Source: Luteolibacter luteus (GTDB lineage: Bacteria > Verrucomicrobiota > Verrucomicrobiia > Verrucomicrobiales > Akkermansiaceae). Taken from it: a stretch of 64,000 nucleotides of DNA. The translations under genes and the position numbers were made by a program. The stretch's first letter is position 1. The number at the start of each line of letters is the position of its first letter. The notes beneath the pieces were generated by a model. The model saw only the letters and a list, made by a program, of their open reading frames with translations. It did not search any database and was not told the origin of the DNA. The stretch is taken from contig NZ_CP051774.1 of the NCBI RefSeq assembly GCF_012913485.1, positions 4,774,001-4,838,000 on the forward strand. The letters are read 5' to 3'. Below are positions 45,828 to 54,439 of the stretch, piece after piece.

Positions 45828-46787
45828 TCAGCGGTGAGCGCGGTAGAAGAGCTTGCCCGGCTGAGGAGAGGGTGGCGTGTAGGGGCTGGTGACGGCCGGC
45901 AGGTCGGTCCATGTCGTCAGGTCCTCCGATTGGGAGAGGACACCGGTGAAGCTCACCTTCGTCGCATAGGGCACCAGGCTGGTCACTTCCAGCTTCGCCG
46001 ATGGAGGATTCTGCTGGAGATAGAGCACGGCTCCATCCGCCAGCACCAGCGAGCTATAGGCTCCGGACACGGAGCTGGATGCGGTGGTGTAGTGAGCGGT
46101 GATCTGGGCGGGCGTCAGGGCGGTGGGATAGAAGGCCACATCATCCAGGCCACCATTGTAGCCATTGTCCCCGCCGATCAGGGCGCCCACGCGGAAGGCC
46201 TCCGTGGTGTTCGCATTGTAGCCGCCGGGGCCGGCGTTCGGGGAGGTCACATCCACGCCATTGACGAACAAGGTCGCGGCGGTGCCCGACCAAACGGCGA
46301 CCACGTGCGTCCAGGTATTCAGCGGTGCCGGGCCGCCGGTGATGTCCCAGCCATTCTGGGTGCCATTGCCATTATACATCCGGAAGTTCCAGCCGCTGGC
46401 ACGTTGGAAGAAGACCCAGCCGGAGCGATTCACGTTGCCACCCAGGCGATTGCCCACCGGCGCATCGGCATCGTCGCTCGACGTCGGCTTCGCCCAGAAC
46501 TCGATTGTGAAGGGGCTGCCGGATGCGGGATTGAGCTCGGAAAGGAAGGGGATCTCGGTGCGGTCACCGCCCGCGTAGTTCGAGGAGAAGTCCTCGTAGG
46601 CCGCGATCGCACCGGGCTGGTCCACTACCACGCCTGCGGTGCTCGCTCCATCGGCCAGCTTGCCGAGGCTGCCGGTGTTATAGGAAGTCGTCGGATCGGC
46701 CATGGCCACGTGGGCCAGAGCGGCGAAGCTGCCGAGGGTCAGGGCAGCACTGCGGGTGCTCTTTAAAGGGGAGAAACTGGATTTCAT
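45828..46787 (-). CDS. Exported LamG-domain protein
   Basis: A 319-residue protein with a signal peptide (ALTLGSFAALAHVAMA) and a LamG/concanavalin A-like domain (residues ~60-235): SPFTIEFWAKPTSSDD, GWVFFQRASGWNFRMYNGNG, LNTWTHVVAVWSGTAATLFVNGVDV, GGLDDVAFYPTALTPAQI. The C-terminal third (LEVTSLVPYATKVSFTGVLSQSEDLTTWTDLPAVTSPYT) is a beta-rich module seen at the end of many Verrucomicrobia surface proteins. No sorting signal is visible. The role is probably glycan binding at the cell surface. Confidence 0.82.
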   Translation of the reverse strand: MKSSFSPLKSTRSAALTLGSFAALAHVAMADPTTSYNTGSLGKLADGASTAGVVVDQPGAIAAYEDFSSNYAGGDRTEIPFLSELNPASGSPFTIEFWAKPTSSDDADAPVGNRLGGNVNRSGWVFFQRASGWNFRMYNGNGTQNGWDITGGPAPLNTWTHVVAVWSGTAATLFVNGVDVTSPNAGPGGYNANTTEAFRVGALIGGDNGYNGGLDDVAFYPTALTPAQITAHYTTASSSVSGAYSSLVLADGAVLYLQQNPPSAKLEVTSLVPYATKVSFTGVLSQSEDLTTWTDLPAVTSPYTPPSPQPGKLFYRAHR

Positions 46788-47059
46788 GGGTTCGGTTCTT
46801 GAGTTGGGGGTAGCGGGAGGACATCACAGATACGCTGATGGCCTAACAATTATTTGACGGATTCGTCACAAAGTCTGGCAATCCCCATTTCATGTGACAG
46901 CGGGTGAAGGATCCTGCTTCCCGGGTTTGACGGGCGGGACGTGGTTGCTCCGCAGCGCTGAAATCCAAGCGCGAACCGGGGCGGAAAAGGGGCACGCCTC
47001 CCGGCCATGCGCAGATCCATGCAGACTTCCGCGCTTCATCCGGATAGATCACTCCGGTC

Positions 47060-47608
47060 ATGACTCTTCCCAGATCCCTCGTCTTCCTGCTACCCGTCCT
47101 GTTGGCTGCCTGCGGACCATCCGGGGGGCTCTACGGATACCGGCAGAATCCGGAGACGGGGGAAATGGAAGGCGTGAATTTCTCCAAGCACTTCGACGAC
47201 GGCCAGTGGCTGGTGAAGGACAAGGTGGGGATCAGCGTGGTGGTGGACAACGAAGGTGCCCGGGGAAACACCATCGAGGGCACGGGCAAGGTGACCGTGT
47301 ATTTCTGGAACTTCGACACGAAGGAGCACCGCGTGGGGAAGCTGCATGTGGAGCATCAAGGAAAGGGGTCCAGCACGCAGCAGAGTGACATGCTGCCTGC
47401 GAAGAAGCCATGGAGCCGGACCCAGGTGGTCTTCGGGGAGATCCCCGTGAATGTCTATGCCACGGAACTGAAGGTGAGGATCATCGTGGAGGTGGATGGG
47501 AAGAAGGTGGAGCGCCAGATGACACTGAAGCGCCGTACGGTGGAGGATAACCGCCGCCTCTTCGGCGCGGGAGGGAGATCGCCCTATCCATGGGCGGACC
47601 GCTTGTGA
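47060..47608 (+). CDS. Putative lipoprotein
   Basis: A 182-residue protein with a lipobox (FLLPVLLAACG, Cys18). The mature part has no recognised domain; it contains several beta-strand-like segments (VGISVVVDNEGARGNTIEGTGKVTVYFWNF, QVVFGEIPVNVYATELKVRIIVEVDGKK) that suggest a compact beta-sandwich. The last residues (RRTVEDNRRLFGAGGRSPYPWADRL) are basic and Pro-rich. No neighbours on the same strand suggest a function. It is followed 30 bases later by an imperfect hairpin of the same repeat family. Confidence 0.62.
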   Translation: MTLPRSLVFLLPVLLAACGPSGGLYGYRQNPETGEMEGVNFSKHFDDGQWLVKDKVGISVVVDNEGARGNTIEGTGKVTVYFWNFDTKEHRVGKLHVEHQGKGSSTQQSDMLPAKKPWSRTQVVFGEIPVNVYATELKVRIIVEVDGKKVERQMTLKRRTVEDNRRLFGAGGRSPYPWADRL

Positions 47609-47640
47609 ATGCGGAGAGCTGCTTCCATCGATCCTATCTG

Positions 47641-47685
47641 TCCATCCATCCACGCGTCCCAAGGGGATGTGGAGGGGTGGACGAG
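47641..47685. repeat. Hairpin repeat H3 (imperfect)
   Basis: TCCATCCATCCAC pairs with GTGGAGGGGTGGA, with one mismatch and one wobble, around a centre containing TCCCAAGGGGA. It lies just after the lipoprotein gene and is the most degenerate member of the family. Confidence 0.6.
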
Positions 47686-47740
47686 CGGATGTGAGCCGCT
47701 TCGCAAATGGTTTCACGCGGGGTGAGGCGAATCGTCCCGG

Positions 47741-47942
47741 CACCCCTTCAGGGTGCAATTCGTGTTCGTGCCTGACCCAGGGTTGCGCGCTGTCGCGCTT
47801 ACCCTGGGCTATCTCCCTGCCGCCCCGTTGGGGCTTTGGAACACCCCTTCAGGGTGCAATTCGTGTTCGTGCCTGACCCAGGGTTGCGCGCTGTCGCGCT
47901 TACCCTGGGCTATCTCCCTGCCGCCCCGTTGGGGCTTTGGAA
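47741..47942 (+). repeat. REP-like tandem repeat, two copies
   Basis: Two identical-looking copies start at 47741 and 47842 (period 101 bases). The unit is a variant of the one next to the RAYT gene: CACCCCTTCAGGGTG, CCCAGGGTTGCGCGCTGTCGCGCTTACCCTGGG, CGCCCCGTTGGGGC. It has no transposase gene beside it, so it appears to be a non-autonomous insertion of the same REP family. Confidence 0.88.
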
Positions 47943-48033
47943 TCTTCCACTGATCACTGATCACTCGGCACTCTGCCTTTCTCCCACTCTCAACTCTCAA
48001 CCACCCACTCTCAACGTTCCCCATCCCAAGCGC

Positions 48034-50370
48034 TCAGTCCTTTCTCAGCCGGTAGAAACGAGCCGCCGGCTGCCTTGCGAGGATGATCTTCGATTCTCCA
48101 TTCGCCACGACCGGGAGTGACAGGACCGGAGTCCATGAGCCGCTTTCCAAATTACCGCTCTCTTCCAGCGACCACCCGGCGATGCTCGGGGACCAGGCGA
48201 TCTCCACCTCGCTCACACCGAGCAAGCGGATGCCCAGTCGTGGTGGCAGATCCTCGAAGAAAGCGGATGGCGTCAAAACGGGCCTGCCCTCCGCATAGAG
48301 CCACTGTTGGAAAAACTCATCGAGTCTCGCGAGGTGCTCGGGCTGGAAGCCGGATCCCTCCTTGGCGAGGCGCTTCGCCAGCGCGATGAACTGCGCGGTC
48401 GTGATGTTGCCATGCGCATGCTCGGCCAGGATCGCGCGTTGCAGCGCCATGAATGTCGTGTGACCCGCGATCTGGCGATAGGCCTCCAGCATCATCGCGG
48501 GCCGCGAGTAGACGCTGAAGAAATCGAACAACTCCGAGGCATCGGGGAGATTCGCCGGGGGCTTGTCCCAGGTCTGCTCCGGGGCATGGTAGTAGATGTC
48601 GAGCCAGTCTTCCGTGCTCGTCGGGTTGCCATTCTCCTGATGGTCCCAGTGCCATGCCCACCACATCGCGAGCCCTTCATTGATCCAGATCTCCCGCCAC
48701 GTCGCCGGGCTCACCGAGTTGCCAAACCATTGGTGCGCGATCTCGTGCGCGAGGGTGTCCAGGTCCAGCGGTAGCGAGGCGAAGTGCGACTTCGTCTGGA
48801 CCTCGAGCGCGTAGTTGAGCTCAGGGACCCGGTAGAGCACCACGCCCGTGGAATCGAAGGGATAGGGGCCGAGGTCATCCGCCATGAAAAGGATGATGTC
48901 ATCCTGCAGCGCGGCCTTGGCGCTGACATCCGCCTTTTGCTCGGGCGAGAGGGCGCTCTCGATGGCGTTGTAAATCTCCAGCGGATTCCCGCCCGCTCCC
49001 ACCGCGGTGGCGCTGAGCTCCTTCGTGTAGTCGAAGAGCGCCACGGTCGCAGTGGCCAGGTAACTCGCCATCGGGTAGCCCATGTGCCAATTCCATGTCG
49101 CGGTGCCGTTGCTGTTGTCCACCTTGGAGCTGAGCTCGCCATTGCCAAGTGCCGTGTGCGTGGCCGGGACCGTGATGTGGAAGTCGTAGGTCGCCTTGTC
49201 GGAGGGCGTGCCATTGTTCGGGAACCAGCCCATGGACCCCATCGGCTCGCAGACCACCCAGGCACCGCTGTCGATCGGCACCCAGCCCTCGAAGCCGCCG
49301 TCAGGGTCTTCGATCATCGAGGGCGTGCCGGAGTAATCGATGACAGCGTGGAAGACGTGCTCCGATTCGATGCCGGACGCGGGCGTGATGATCAGCTTGT
49401 CTCCCGACTGCGCGACCCCGGCCGGAATCCCATCGATGGTAACGCTGGCACCCGGGAAGCCGCGCAGGTCGAGGCTGAATTCGGACAGTCCTTGGGTCGC
49501 GCGGATCGTGAGGTCCGCCTTGCTCACCATCGTATTGGTCGCCGGATCGTAATCGAGCGTCAGGTCGTAGTGCTGCACGTCATAGCCCCCGTTTCCGAGC
49601 GTCGGGAAATAGGGGTCGCCCGTGCTCCGGGCACCGGCGGTGAAGGCCGCGCGTGCCGGGCTGCTGCCATTCCACGCCGCTCCGGTGGCGGTGGCGCTAT
49701 TGGTCGCCACGGTCCCGCTGGCCTCGTCGAACTTGTAGTAGAGCAGCAGGCCCGCTTCATCGCCCGCGAGTGGTGCGCTCTGGTGCGTGAGGATTTCCGC
49801 CGCGCTGCGGGCCACCGACCAGATGCGGAATTCATCGATGATCGCGTGAGCCTGCGCATCGTTTTCGAAATTGCTTCGCCCGATGAAGTTGCTCGTGCGC
49901 TGGACACCGGGCGCCGCTGGCAGCGGGCCGCTGGTGACCGCATTGCCATTGATGAAGATGCTCCCCGTGCTGCCATCGTGGGTGAATGCCAGATGCGTCC
50001 ATGCATTCAGCGGTAGCGCCACCGGGGAGGTGACACTGCCCGCGATCCCGCCCGATTCATCGAAGACATAAAGCGCCGGCTCGCCGCTCCCGCCCGTGCT
50101 CAAGACGCAGGCGATGTCGTGGGCCCGGTCTCCGTTCCCGAAATCCATCAGGCGCGACCAGTCCGCATAGGAGCGCAGATAGACCCACGCCTCCACGGTG
50201 AAGGGGCTGCCCACCGCGCTGCCGGCTGCCATGGGCACCCTGGCGTATTGGTTCGTCCCATCCAGCTCGAGCGCCTTGCCATAGGGCAGCTGGGCGAGGG
50301 CAGGGGAGAGATGAAAGGTTAAGAAGCAGAGGCAAGTCTGCGCGAGAACCGCAATCCGTTTGCTCTTCAT
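48034..50370 (-). CDS. M1-family aminopeptidase with N-terminal LamG domain
   Basis: A 778-residue exported protein (signal LTFHLSPALAQ). Residues ~25-210 are LamG-like (FTVEAWVYLRS, LNAWTHLAFTHDGSTGSIFINGNAV, IDEFRIWSVARSAAEI), then the M1 peptidase part begins (HYDLTLDYDPATNTMVSKADLTI). The zinc site is HEIAHQWFG (His542, Glu543, His546) with the third ligand Glu in WINEGLAMWW about 20 residues later. Peptide-anchoring GxMEN is replaced by MGSMGWFPN. The C-terminal ~80 residues are a beta-rich module. A LamG domain ahead of M1 is uncommon; it may target the peptidase to a glycan-rich surface. Confidence 0.88.
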   Translation of the reverse strand: MKSKRIAVLAQTCLCFLTFHLSPALAQLPYGKALELDGTNQYARVPMAAGSAVGSPFTVEAWVYLRSYADWSRLMDFGNGDRAHDIACVLSTGGSGEPALYVFDESGGIAGSVTSPVALPLNAWTHLAFTHDGSTGSIFINGNAVTSGPLPAAPGVQRTSNFIGRSNFENDAQAHAIIDEFRIWSVARSAAEILTHQSAPLAGDEAGLLLYYKFDEASGTVATNSATATGAAWNGSSPARAAFTAGARSTGDPYFPTLGNGGYDVQHYDLTLDYDPATNTMVSKADLTIRATQGLSEFSLDLRGFPGASVTIDGIPAGVAQSGDKLIITPASGIESEHVFHAVIDYSGTPSMIEDPDGGFEGWVPIDSGAWVVCEPMGSMGWFPNNGTPSDKATYDFHITVPATHTALGNGELSSKVDNSNGTATWNWHMGYPMASYLATATVALFDYTKELSATAVGAGGNPLEIYNAIESALSPEQKADVSAKAALQDDIILFMADDLGPYPFDSTGVVLYRVPELNYALEVQTKSHFASLPLDLDTLAHEIAHQWFGNSVSPATWREIWINEGLAMWWAWHWDHQENGNPTSTEDWLDIYYHAPEQTWDKPPANLPDASELFDFFSVYSRPAMMLEAYRQIAGHTTFMALQRAILAEHAHGNITTAQFIALAKRLAKEGSGFQPEHLARLDEFFQQWLYAEGRPVLTPSAFFEDLPPRLGIRLLGVSEVEIAWSPSIAGWSLEESGNLESGSWTPVLSLPVVANGESKIILARQPAARFYRLRKD

Positions 50371-50548
50371 AACTCGACCGGCCGTAGGGGGAGGGGTTCA
50401 CCGGAGTGCCCCGGATGTCGCCAGAGCGGAAGTTCACGGCCAACAAACAACCAACGGTGGAGACCCGGCCAACGCAGCAGATACCCCGCCGCTTTCAAGA
50501 CGATTTCCGGGACAGCCCTGCCACTTGGGGGGAGCGCCGTGTCACCCT
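50371..50548. other. Intergenic region, no feature recognised
   Basis: 178 bases between the aminopeptidase start and the primase stop. GC-rich, no coding potential, no strong hairpin. Confidence 0.4.
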
Positions 50549-51526
50549 TCACTCGCCCCATTCCCCGCGGCGCTGCAGCCACATCACCTGCGAGCGCTTC
50601 CCGCTTTTCCCATGGACCTGTCCCGGCAGGCGGCAGGGATGCTCCGGCCGGCCGATGAGCCCGGCATCCATCCCCAGCGTGGTGGCCACGGCGGAGAGGC
50701 TCTCCAGCACCGCAGGCGCAGGCGTGTGGAACCACGCGTGCAGGCTTTTCCCGCCCGTCCAGAGGATCGCGGCCAGCTCCCACTCCATCGCTTCCCGCAG
50801 CCAGCGGATCAGCGCCAGCGAGTCCCGCACATGGCGCGCCAGCTCCTCCTTGCCCGCGGGCTTGATCCCATCCAGCCCGTCGAAGTCCAGCACCGTGTAC
50901 GGCGCACCTAGTACTTTACCCGCCGTGCGCGAATGCGTCCCCGCTTGCCAGGTCGCCGCGGTGGTCATGGGGCCGATGCGGTCGCGGCTCGCCAGCCACC
51001 CGCCGGTCGTCCTCCAGCGGTCTGCGTGATGGGCCTGCCCGCTTTCATGTACCTCGCCCGTCCAGAGCAGAGCCGTGGGGGAAAAGAGGCTGGCGAGGAA
51101 ATGGGCCGCGTCTCCCTTCACAAACTCATCGATGCCCTGCGGCGAATCCCGCCACACCTCCGGCGGCGTCCAGGCATGGCGTTTCATCAGCTCCTGCCGC
51201 GCTGCCAGCGCGGCCTCCTTCAGCAATCTTCGTTCGCGCTCCCTGCGCCTCTCACGCTCGCGCTGCGCGATCCACTCTGCCGATGCCGCGGAGCGAAAGG
51301 TAGGCCTGTGGATGCCTGCCAGCGCGAAGATCCGGCGCCGGTGCTCGCCATCCCCGGGCTGCGCCGCACACGCGAAGCGGCCATCCGGAAAAATCGCCAG
51401 GTGATGGCCACTGCGATCCCCGCCATCCTCCGCACAGGCAGGACAACGCGCCGTGAGCTTTCCAGAAGGATGATGCCGCGCCTTCTCCAGCCGCGCGAGA
51501 TCGAGCGATGGACCGGTGTCATTCAT
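50549..51526 (-). CDS. Primase-polymerase (AEP-like) with zinc-ribbon N-terminus
   Basis: About 325 residues from the ATG at 51526 (a longer frame extends through repeat sequence and is not likely). The N-terminus has a CHC2-like zinc site (CPAC at 28-31, HHLAIFPDGRFACAA with Cys53), then a charged coiled-coil rich in Arg/Glu (~88-105). The C-terminal half shows the archaeo-eukaryotic primase motifs: YTVLDFDGLDG with Asp214/Asp216 (motif I), WTGGKSLHAWFH with Ser261-x-His263 (motif II), and CRLPG (motif III-like, Arg299). It would prime or replicate DNA of a mobile element. It is the last gene of a leftward cassette with an ATPase and an excisionase-like protein. Confidence 0.82.
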   Translation of the reverse strand: MNDTGPSLDLARLEKARHHPSGKLTARCPACAEDGGDRSGHHLAIFPDGRFACAAQPGDGEHRRRIFALAGIHRPTFRSAASAEWIAQRERERRRERERRLLKEAALAARQELMKRHAWTPPEVWRDSPQGIDEFVKGDAAHFLASLFSPTALLWTGEVHESGQAHHADRWRTTGGWLASRDRIGPMTTAATWQAGTHSRTAGKVLGAPYTVLDFDGLDGIKPAGKEELARHVRDSLALIRWLREAMEWELAAILWTGGKSLHAWFHTPAPAVLESLSAVATTLGMDAGLIGRPEHPCRLPGQVHGKSGKRSQVMWLQRRGEWGE

Positions 51527-51576
51527 GGGTAGGGTGGGATGGTACGAAGTGAAATGGGTTTGGGATCGGGGTTTAT

Positions 51577-51624
51577 CCGTCCGTCCGTCCGTATCCCCTA
51601 GGGCTGCGGACGGACGGACGAACG
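51577..51624. repeat. Hairpin repeat H4
   Basis: Tetranucleotide arms (CCGT)n and its complement flank a centre ATCCCCTAGGGC. It lies in the 116-base gap between the primase and the ATPase genes. Confidence 0.85.
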
Positions 51625-51642
51625 GAACGGGGAGCGCAGCCT

Positions 51643-52740
51643 TCACGCAGCATCTTCCCGCCACCATAGTTTCCCGGATTTCTTCTCCTCCTCCAGATTC
51701 GGATGAGTGTTCACGATTTCGTAGGCCTTCGTTCGCGAGCACAGCCCCGCGGTGATAAGCCGCTGGACCGCCTGTCCCTTGCTCTCTCCCGCCATGCCAC
51801 GCAGTGCCTGCGCGATCTGCTCCAAGGTAGCACGACTCTTATCCGCCTCTCCCGAGAGGAAGTGCTCCATATCAAACCCCACCGCCGGGGCGAAGAGCCC
51901 GTTGCTGCGCACCCACGCGCTGGGTGCTCCTTCGCGGCCATCGTTGTTCTTGCAACAGGTCAGCACCACCGTCGGGTCCGTGGTGTCACTGCTCCCCGGC
52001 TCCAGCACGAAGACACATCGCGCCGCACTGCCGATCTGGTAGCTGCCCGCCAGCTCATGGAGCAGATCGCGCCCCTGTTTCTTCGTGGTCTCGGTGCTCT
52101 TCTTCCGCATGTGATGGATGATCATCACTGCCGGCTTCTCCTCCGGATCCGCAGGCAGGCACTCCAGGATCGCCTCCAGTGCCTGACGGTAATCGCCCTG
52201 CTTGTCTCCCTCCGCCACGCGGTTCCATGGGTCCACGATCACCAGCCCCGGCTGGAACTCGCCGATGATCTCGGAGACCCGCTCGCGGAAGGCCGGCTCA
52301 TGAAAGGCGAGGCCGAAATCCGGCGGCGGCGTGATGCGCAGCCACTCATCCAGGCCGCCCTCCGGGATCGCGTCGCCCAGCTCCTTCTTCAAGCGCCACT
52401 GCCCGTTCTCGATCTGGATGATGAGCGTGCGGAAACGCGCATGCACCCGGTGCCCCAGCCAATCCTTTCCCGTGGCCCCCGCAATCGCGAGGCCCAGTGC
52501 CGCGCGGCTCTTTCCCACGCCCGGCCAACCGCCCAGCACCGTGATGCCACCGCGCGTCAGGTGGCAATCCCCGAGCAAGACGAAGTCCCGCGGCGGCTCG
52601 TAGGAGATGAACTCGGAGGGCTTCCACACCTTCAGCCACTGCCTTTCCGGCTTCGGATTCGGATTCGGCTGGGGTGGAGCATAGGGCGCGAAGGATTCCA
52701 AGGTGATCGGTTTCGCGAGGGATGGTGATGTAGGATTCAT
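51643..52740 (-). CDS. RepA/DnaB-like replicative ATPase (AAA_25)
   Basis: A 365-residue RecA-fold ATPase. Walker A is GGWPGVGKSRAALGLA (residues ~70-85) and a Walker B-like strand is LVIVDPWNRVAEGDKQ (~170); VMIIHHMRKKST holds the motif-3-like strand. A C-terminal winged-helix-like segment (SKGQAVQRLITAGLCSRTKAYEIVN) may bind DNA. This architecture is that of RSF1010 RepA-like hexameric helicases that unwind origins of plasmids and integrative elements. Together with the primase and the small HTH protein it forms a replication module. Confidence 0.85.
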   Translation of the reverse strand: MNPTSPSLAKPITLESFAPYAPPQPNPNPKPERQWLKVWKPSEFISYEPPRDFVLLGDCHLTRGGITVLGGWPGVGKSRAALGLAIAGATGKDWLGHRVHARFRTLIIQIENGQWRLKKELGDAIPEGGLDEWLRITPPPDFGLAFHEPAFRERVSEIIGEFQPGLVIVDPWNRVAEGDKQGDYRQALEAILECLPADPEEKPAVMIIHHMRKKSTETTKKQGRDLLHELAGSYQIGSAARCVFVLEPGSSDTTDPTVVLTCCKNNDGREGAPSAWVRSNGLFAPAVGFDMEHFLSGEADKSRATLEQIAQALRGMAGESKGQAVQRLITAGLCSRTKAYEIVNTHPNLEEEKKSGKLWWREDAA

Positions 52741-52818
52741 GGCTTGTTGGGATGGGTGCGTGTCAACCTGGGATGGATGGCGTCCGGGCGAGGAGAGAGG
52801 GTGGGGGATAGCTGCGCG

Positions 52819-53049
52819 TCATCGGGCGGCTGCTTCATGGGCGGCGATGCGGAAGCGTTGTTCCAGGGCGGCACGGACCTGCTCCGGATCGAAGAAGGTG
52901 CGCCGTCCGATCTTGTGCACCGGGATGAATCCCTGCGCCTGCCAGCGCCGGAAACTGCGAAGCCCCGGCCGGGACGTCTCACAAGGGAAGAGGATCTCGA
53001 TGCACTGCCGGGGGCCGACAAGCTGCGGTTGCTGATGTGATGTCTGCAT
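52819..53049 (-). CDS. Excisionase-like helix-turn-helix protein
   Basis: A 76-residue protein from the ATG at 53049. The MerR/excisionase-type winged helix is visible as RSFRRWQAQGFIPVHKIGRRTFFDPEQVRAALEQRF: helix-turn-helix, wing with KIGRRTFF, and dimer-side helix. Such proteins direct excision or control transcription in integrative elements. It is the first gene of the leftward cassette (79 bases before the ATPase gene). No integrase is present within the window. Confidence 0.78.
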   Translation of the reverse strand: MQTSHQQPQLVGPRQCIEILFPCETSRPGLRSFRRWQAQGFIPVHKIGRRTFFDPEQVRAALEQRFRIAAHEAAAR

Positions 53050-53171
53050 TGGCCCCACCATGCCAGGACTCCGCCTGAAATGTCGAAGCCGTCCAGTGGA
53101 CCCCGGGGCAGGTCTGTTGGAGTCAATGGCTTGCACCAATCGCGACGGTCCGGAACCTCCATCGCAGGCCC

Positions 53172-53612
53172 CGGTTTTCCCCGGGACCGCGGAAGATCAC
53201 CACAGGCTCTTCCCCGGGAGCGCGGAGGCTCCGCCCCGCAGAATGGTCCCTCGCTGCCTGCTTACCGACAAGATCCCAAAAAACCAGACCATGCCCCCTC
53301 CCTGCATTCTCCAAGGATGACGCCAAAGCAGCCCGCAAATCTGTCCATCCATCCATACCCCCTAGGGAAATGGATGGATGGACGGACAGACAAACCCCGG
53401 AGCCCCCCGAGTCAAGCTCCGCCCCGCAGAATGGTCCCTCGCTGCCAGCTTACCGAAGCGATCACCAGAAACCAAAACATGCCACCTCACTGCATTCTCC
53501 AATGCCCACAACAAAGCCACGGCCTTCCCCGATGAACCCTCCAAAACGGATCTCACCCATCGCTGCTTCTGCGGGGCGGAGCCTCCGCGCTCCCGGCAGA
53601 AGAGCACCCGGG
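53172..53612. repeat. GC-rich dispersed repeat family B
   Basis: Several partial copies of a unit around CCCCGGGAGCGCGGAGGC followed by TCCGCCCCGCAGAATGGTCC occur here (near 53210 and 53415, and inverted near 53570). Others lie at 54530, 54720, 54912, 60040 and 60200 (the last inverted). The unit holds small palindromes (GCGGAGGCTCCGC). No coding role. Confidence 0.75.
53342..53388. repeat. Hairpin repeat H5
   Basis: TCCATCCATCCA arms pair with TGGATGGATGGA around ATACCCCCTAGGGAAA-like centre. The arms use the CCAT motif on the inside and CCGT on the outer right side, so this copy mixes two arm types. Confidence 0.75.
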
Positions 53613-53629
53613 TTCGCCCGCGCATTCAT

Positions 53630-53676
53630 CCGTCCGTCCGTCCGTCCGTTTCCCCTAGGGCTGCGGACGGACGGAC
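53630..53676. repeat. Hairpin repeat H6
   Basis: GTCCGTCCGTCCG arms and their complement flank TTTCCCCTAGGGC. It lies immediately downstream (in reading direction of the gene) of the peptidase E stop. Confidence 0.8.
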
Positions 53677-53693
53677 AAACCCGGAGCGACGAC

Positions 53694-54326
53694 CTATTCC
53701 CGGTTGTGAGTGGTATCCAGGATCACCTCGCCATCCGGAATGGCCCGATACGGAAGATCCCTCTCACGGTAGTAGTCCACCACCGCCTCCATGCTTTCCG
53801 ACTCGAAGTGATCGCACCGGTAGTGAGGCACGATGTAGTAATCAATGATACCGAGCCCTTCCCACATCGTCGGGTGCTCATATCCGTGGGACTGGGCTTC
53901 CGGTTCATCCGCCAGGTGAATGCCCTTCAAGGAAGGGGAGAGAACACAAGCCCCGGCGCTGTAGCCTCCGTAGAGGAAATCCTCATCGTCCAGCTTGCCA
54001 TGGATCAATCGGTCGAGCCCGCTCAAGTGCATCGCCTTGCGCAGCAAGAAGGTATTGCCCCCCATCACCCACAACATGCCAGCCGCATCGAGCTTCTCCG
54101 ACAGCGTGCCCTGGGATGCGAAATAATCGCGGAGATCCAAAGGCTCTGCCGGGATTCCGAGGTCGGCCAAGCCCCCAAGCTCCCGCCCCATTTTCGCCCT
54201 CAGGACCTCGGCATCATTCGAGAAATCAAGCGCATTGGAAACCACCAGCGCCGTCTTGCCCCGTGCCAGCTGCGCAAGCGTGTCGCCTTGATTGCCGATA
54301 AGAAACGAGGAGAGGTAGAGGTGCAT
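53694..54326 (-). CDS. Peptidase E-like protein (family S51)
   Basis: A 210-residue cytoplasmic enzyme of the aspartyl dipeptidase family. Features are MLWVMGGNTFLLRKAM, the nucleophile Ser in GGYSAGACVLSPSL (residues ~119-128), and the C-terminal IVPHYRCDHFESES with a His typical of the family's active site, all at the expected spacing. Peptidase E cleaves Asp-X dipeptides; cyanophycinase-like relatives exist, so the substrate should be treated as provisional. The gene is isolated, with repeats on both sides. Confidence 0.88.
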   Translation of the reverse strand: MHLYLSSFLIGNQGDTLAQLARGKTALVVSNALDFSNDAEVLRAKMGRELGGLADLGIPAEPLDLRDYFASQGTLSEKLDAAGMLWVMGGNTFLLRKAMHLSGLDRLIHGKLDDEDFLYGGYSAGACVLSPSLKGIHLADEPEAQSHGYEHPTMWEGLGIIDYYIVPHYRCDHFESESMEAVVDYYRERDLPYRAIPDGEVILDTTHNRE

Positions 54327-54439
54327 CTTGCTTGTTAGAGTGCCAAGCCATCGTGGCGGGTCGCAGGATAGGAGTGACGGATATCGGATGATCGCTCAAG
54401 GGCGGAGTCGAAGTGGAACCCCGATTCGGGAAGCCGGAA

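Noticed and set aside
32751..53114. A shared 23-base near-match around GGNCCCCGGGGCA at 32751 and 53092
   Set aside because: 21 of 23 bases match, but such a pair is not very unlikely by chance in GC-rich DNA of this length and the contexts differ.
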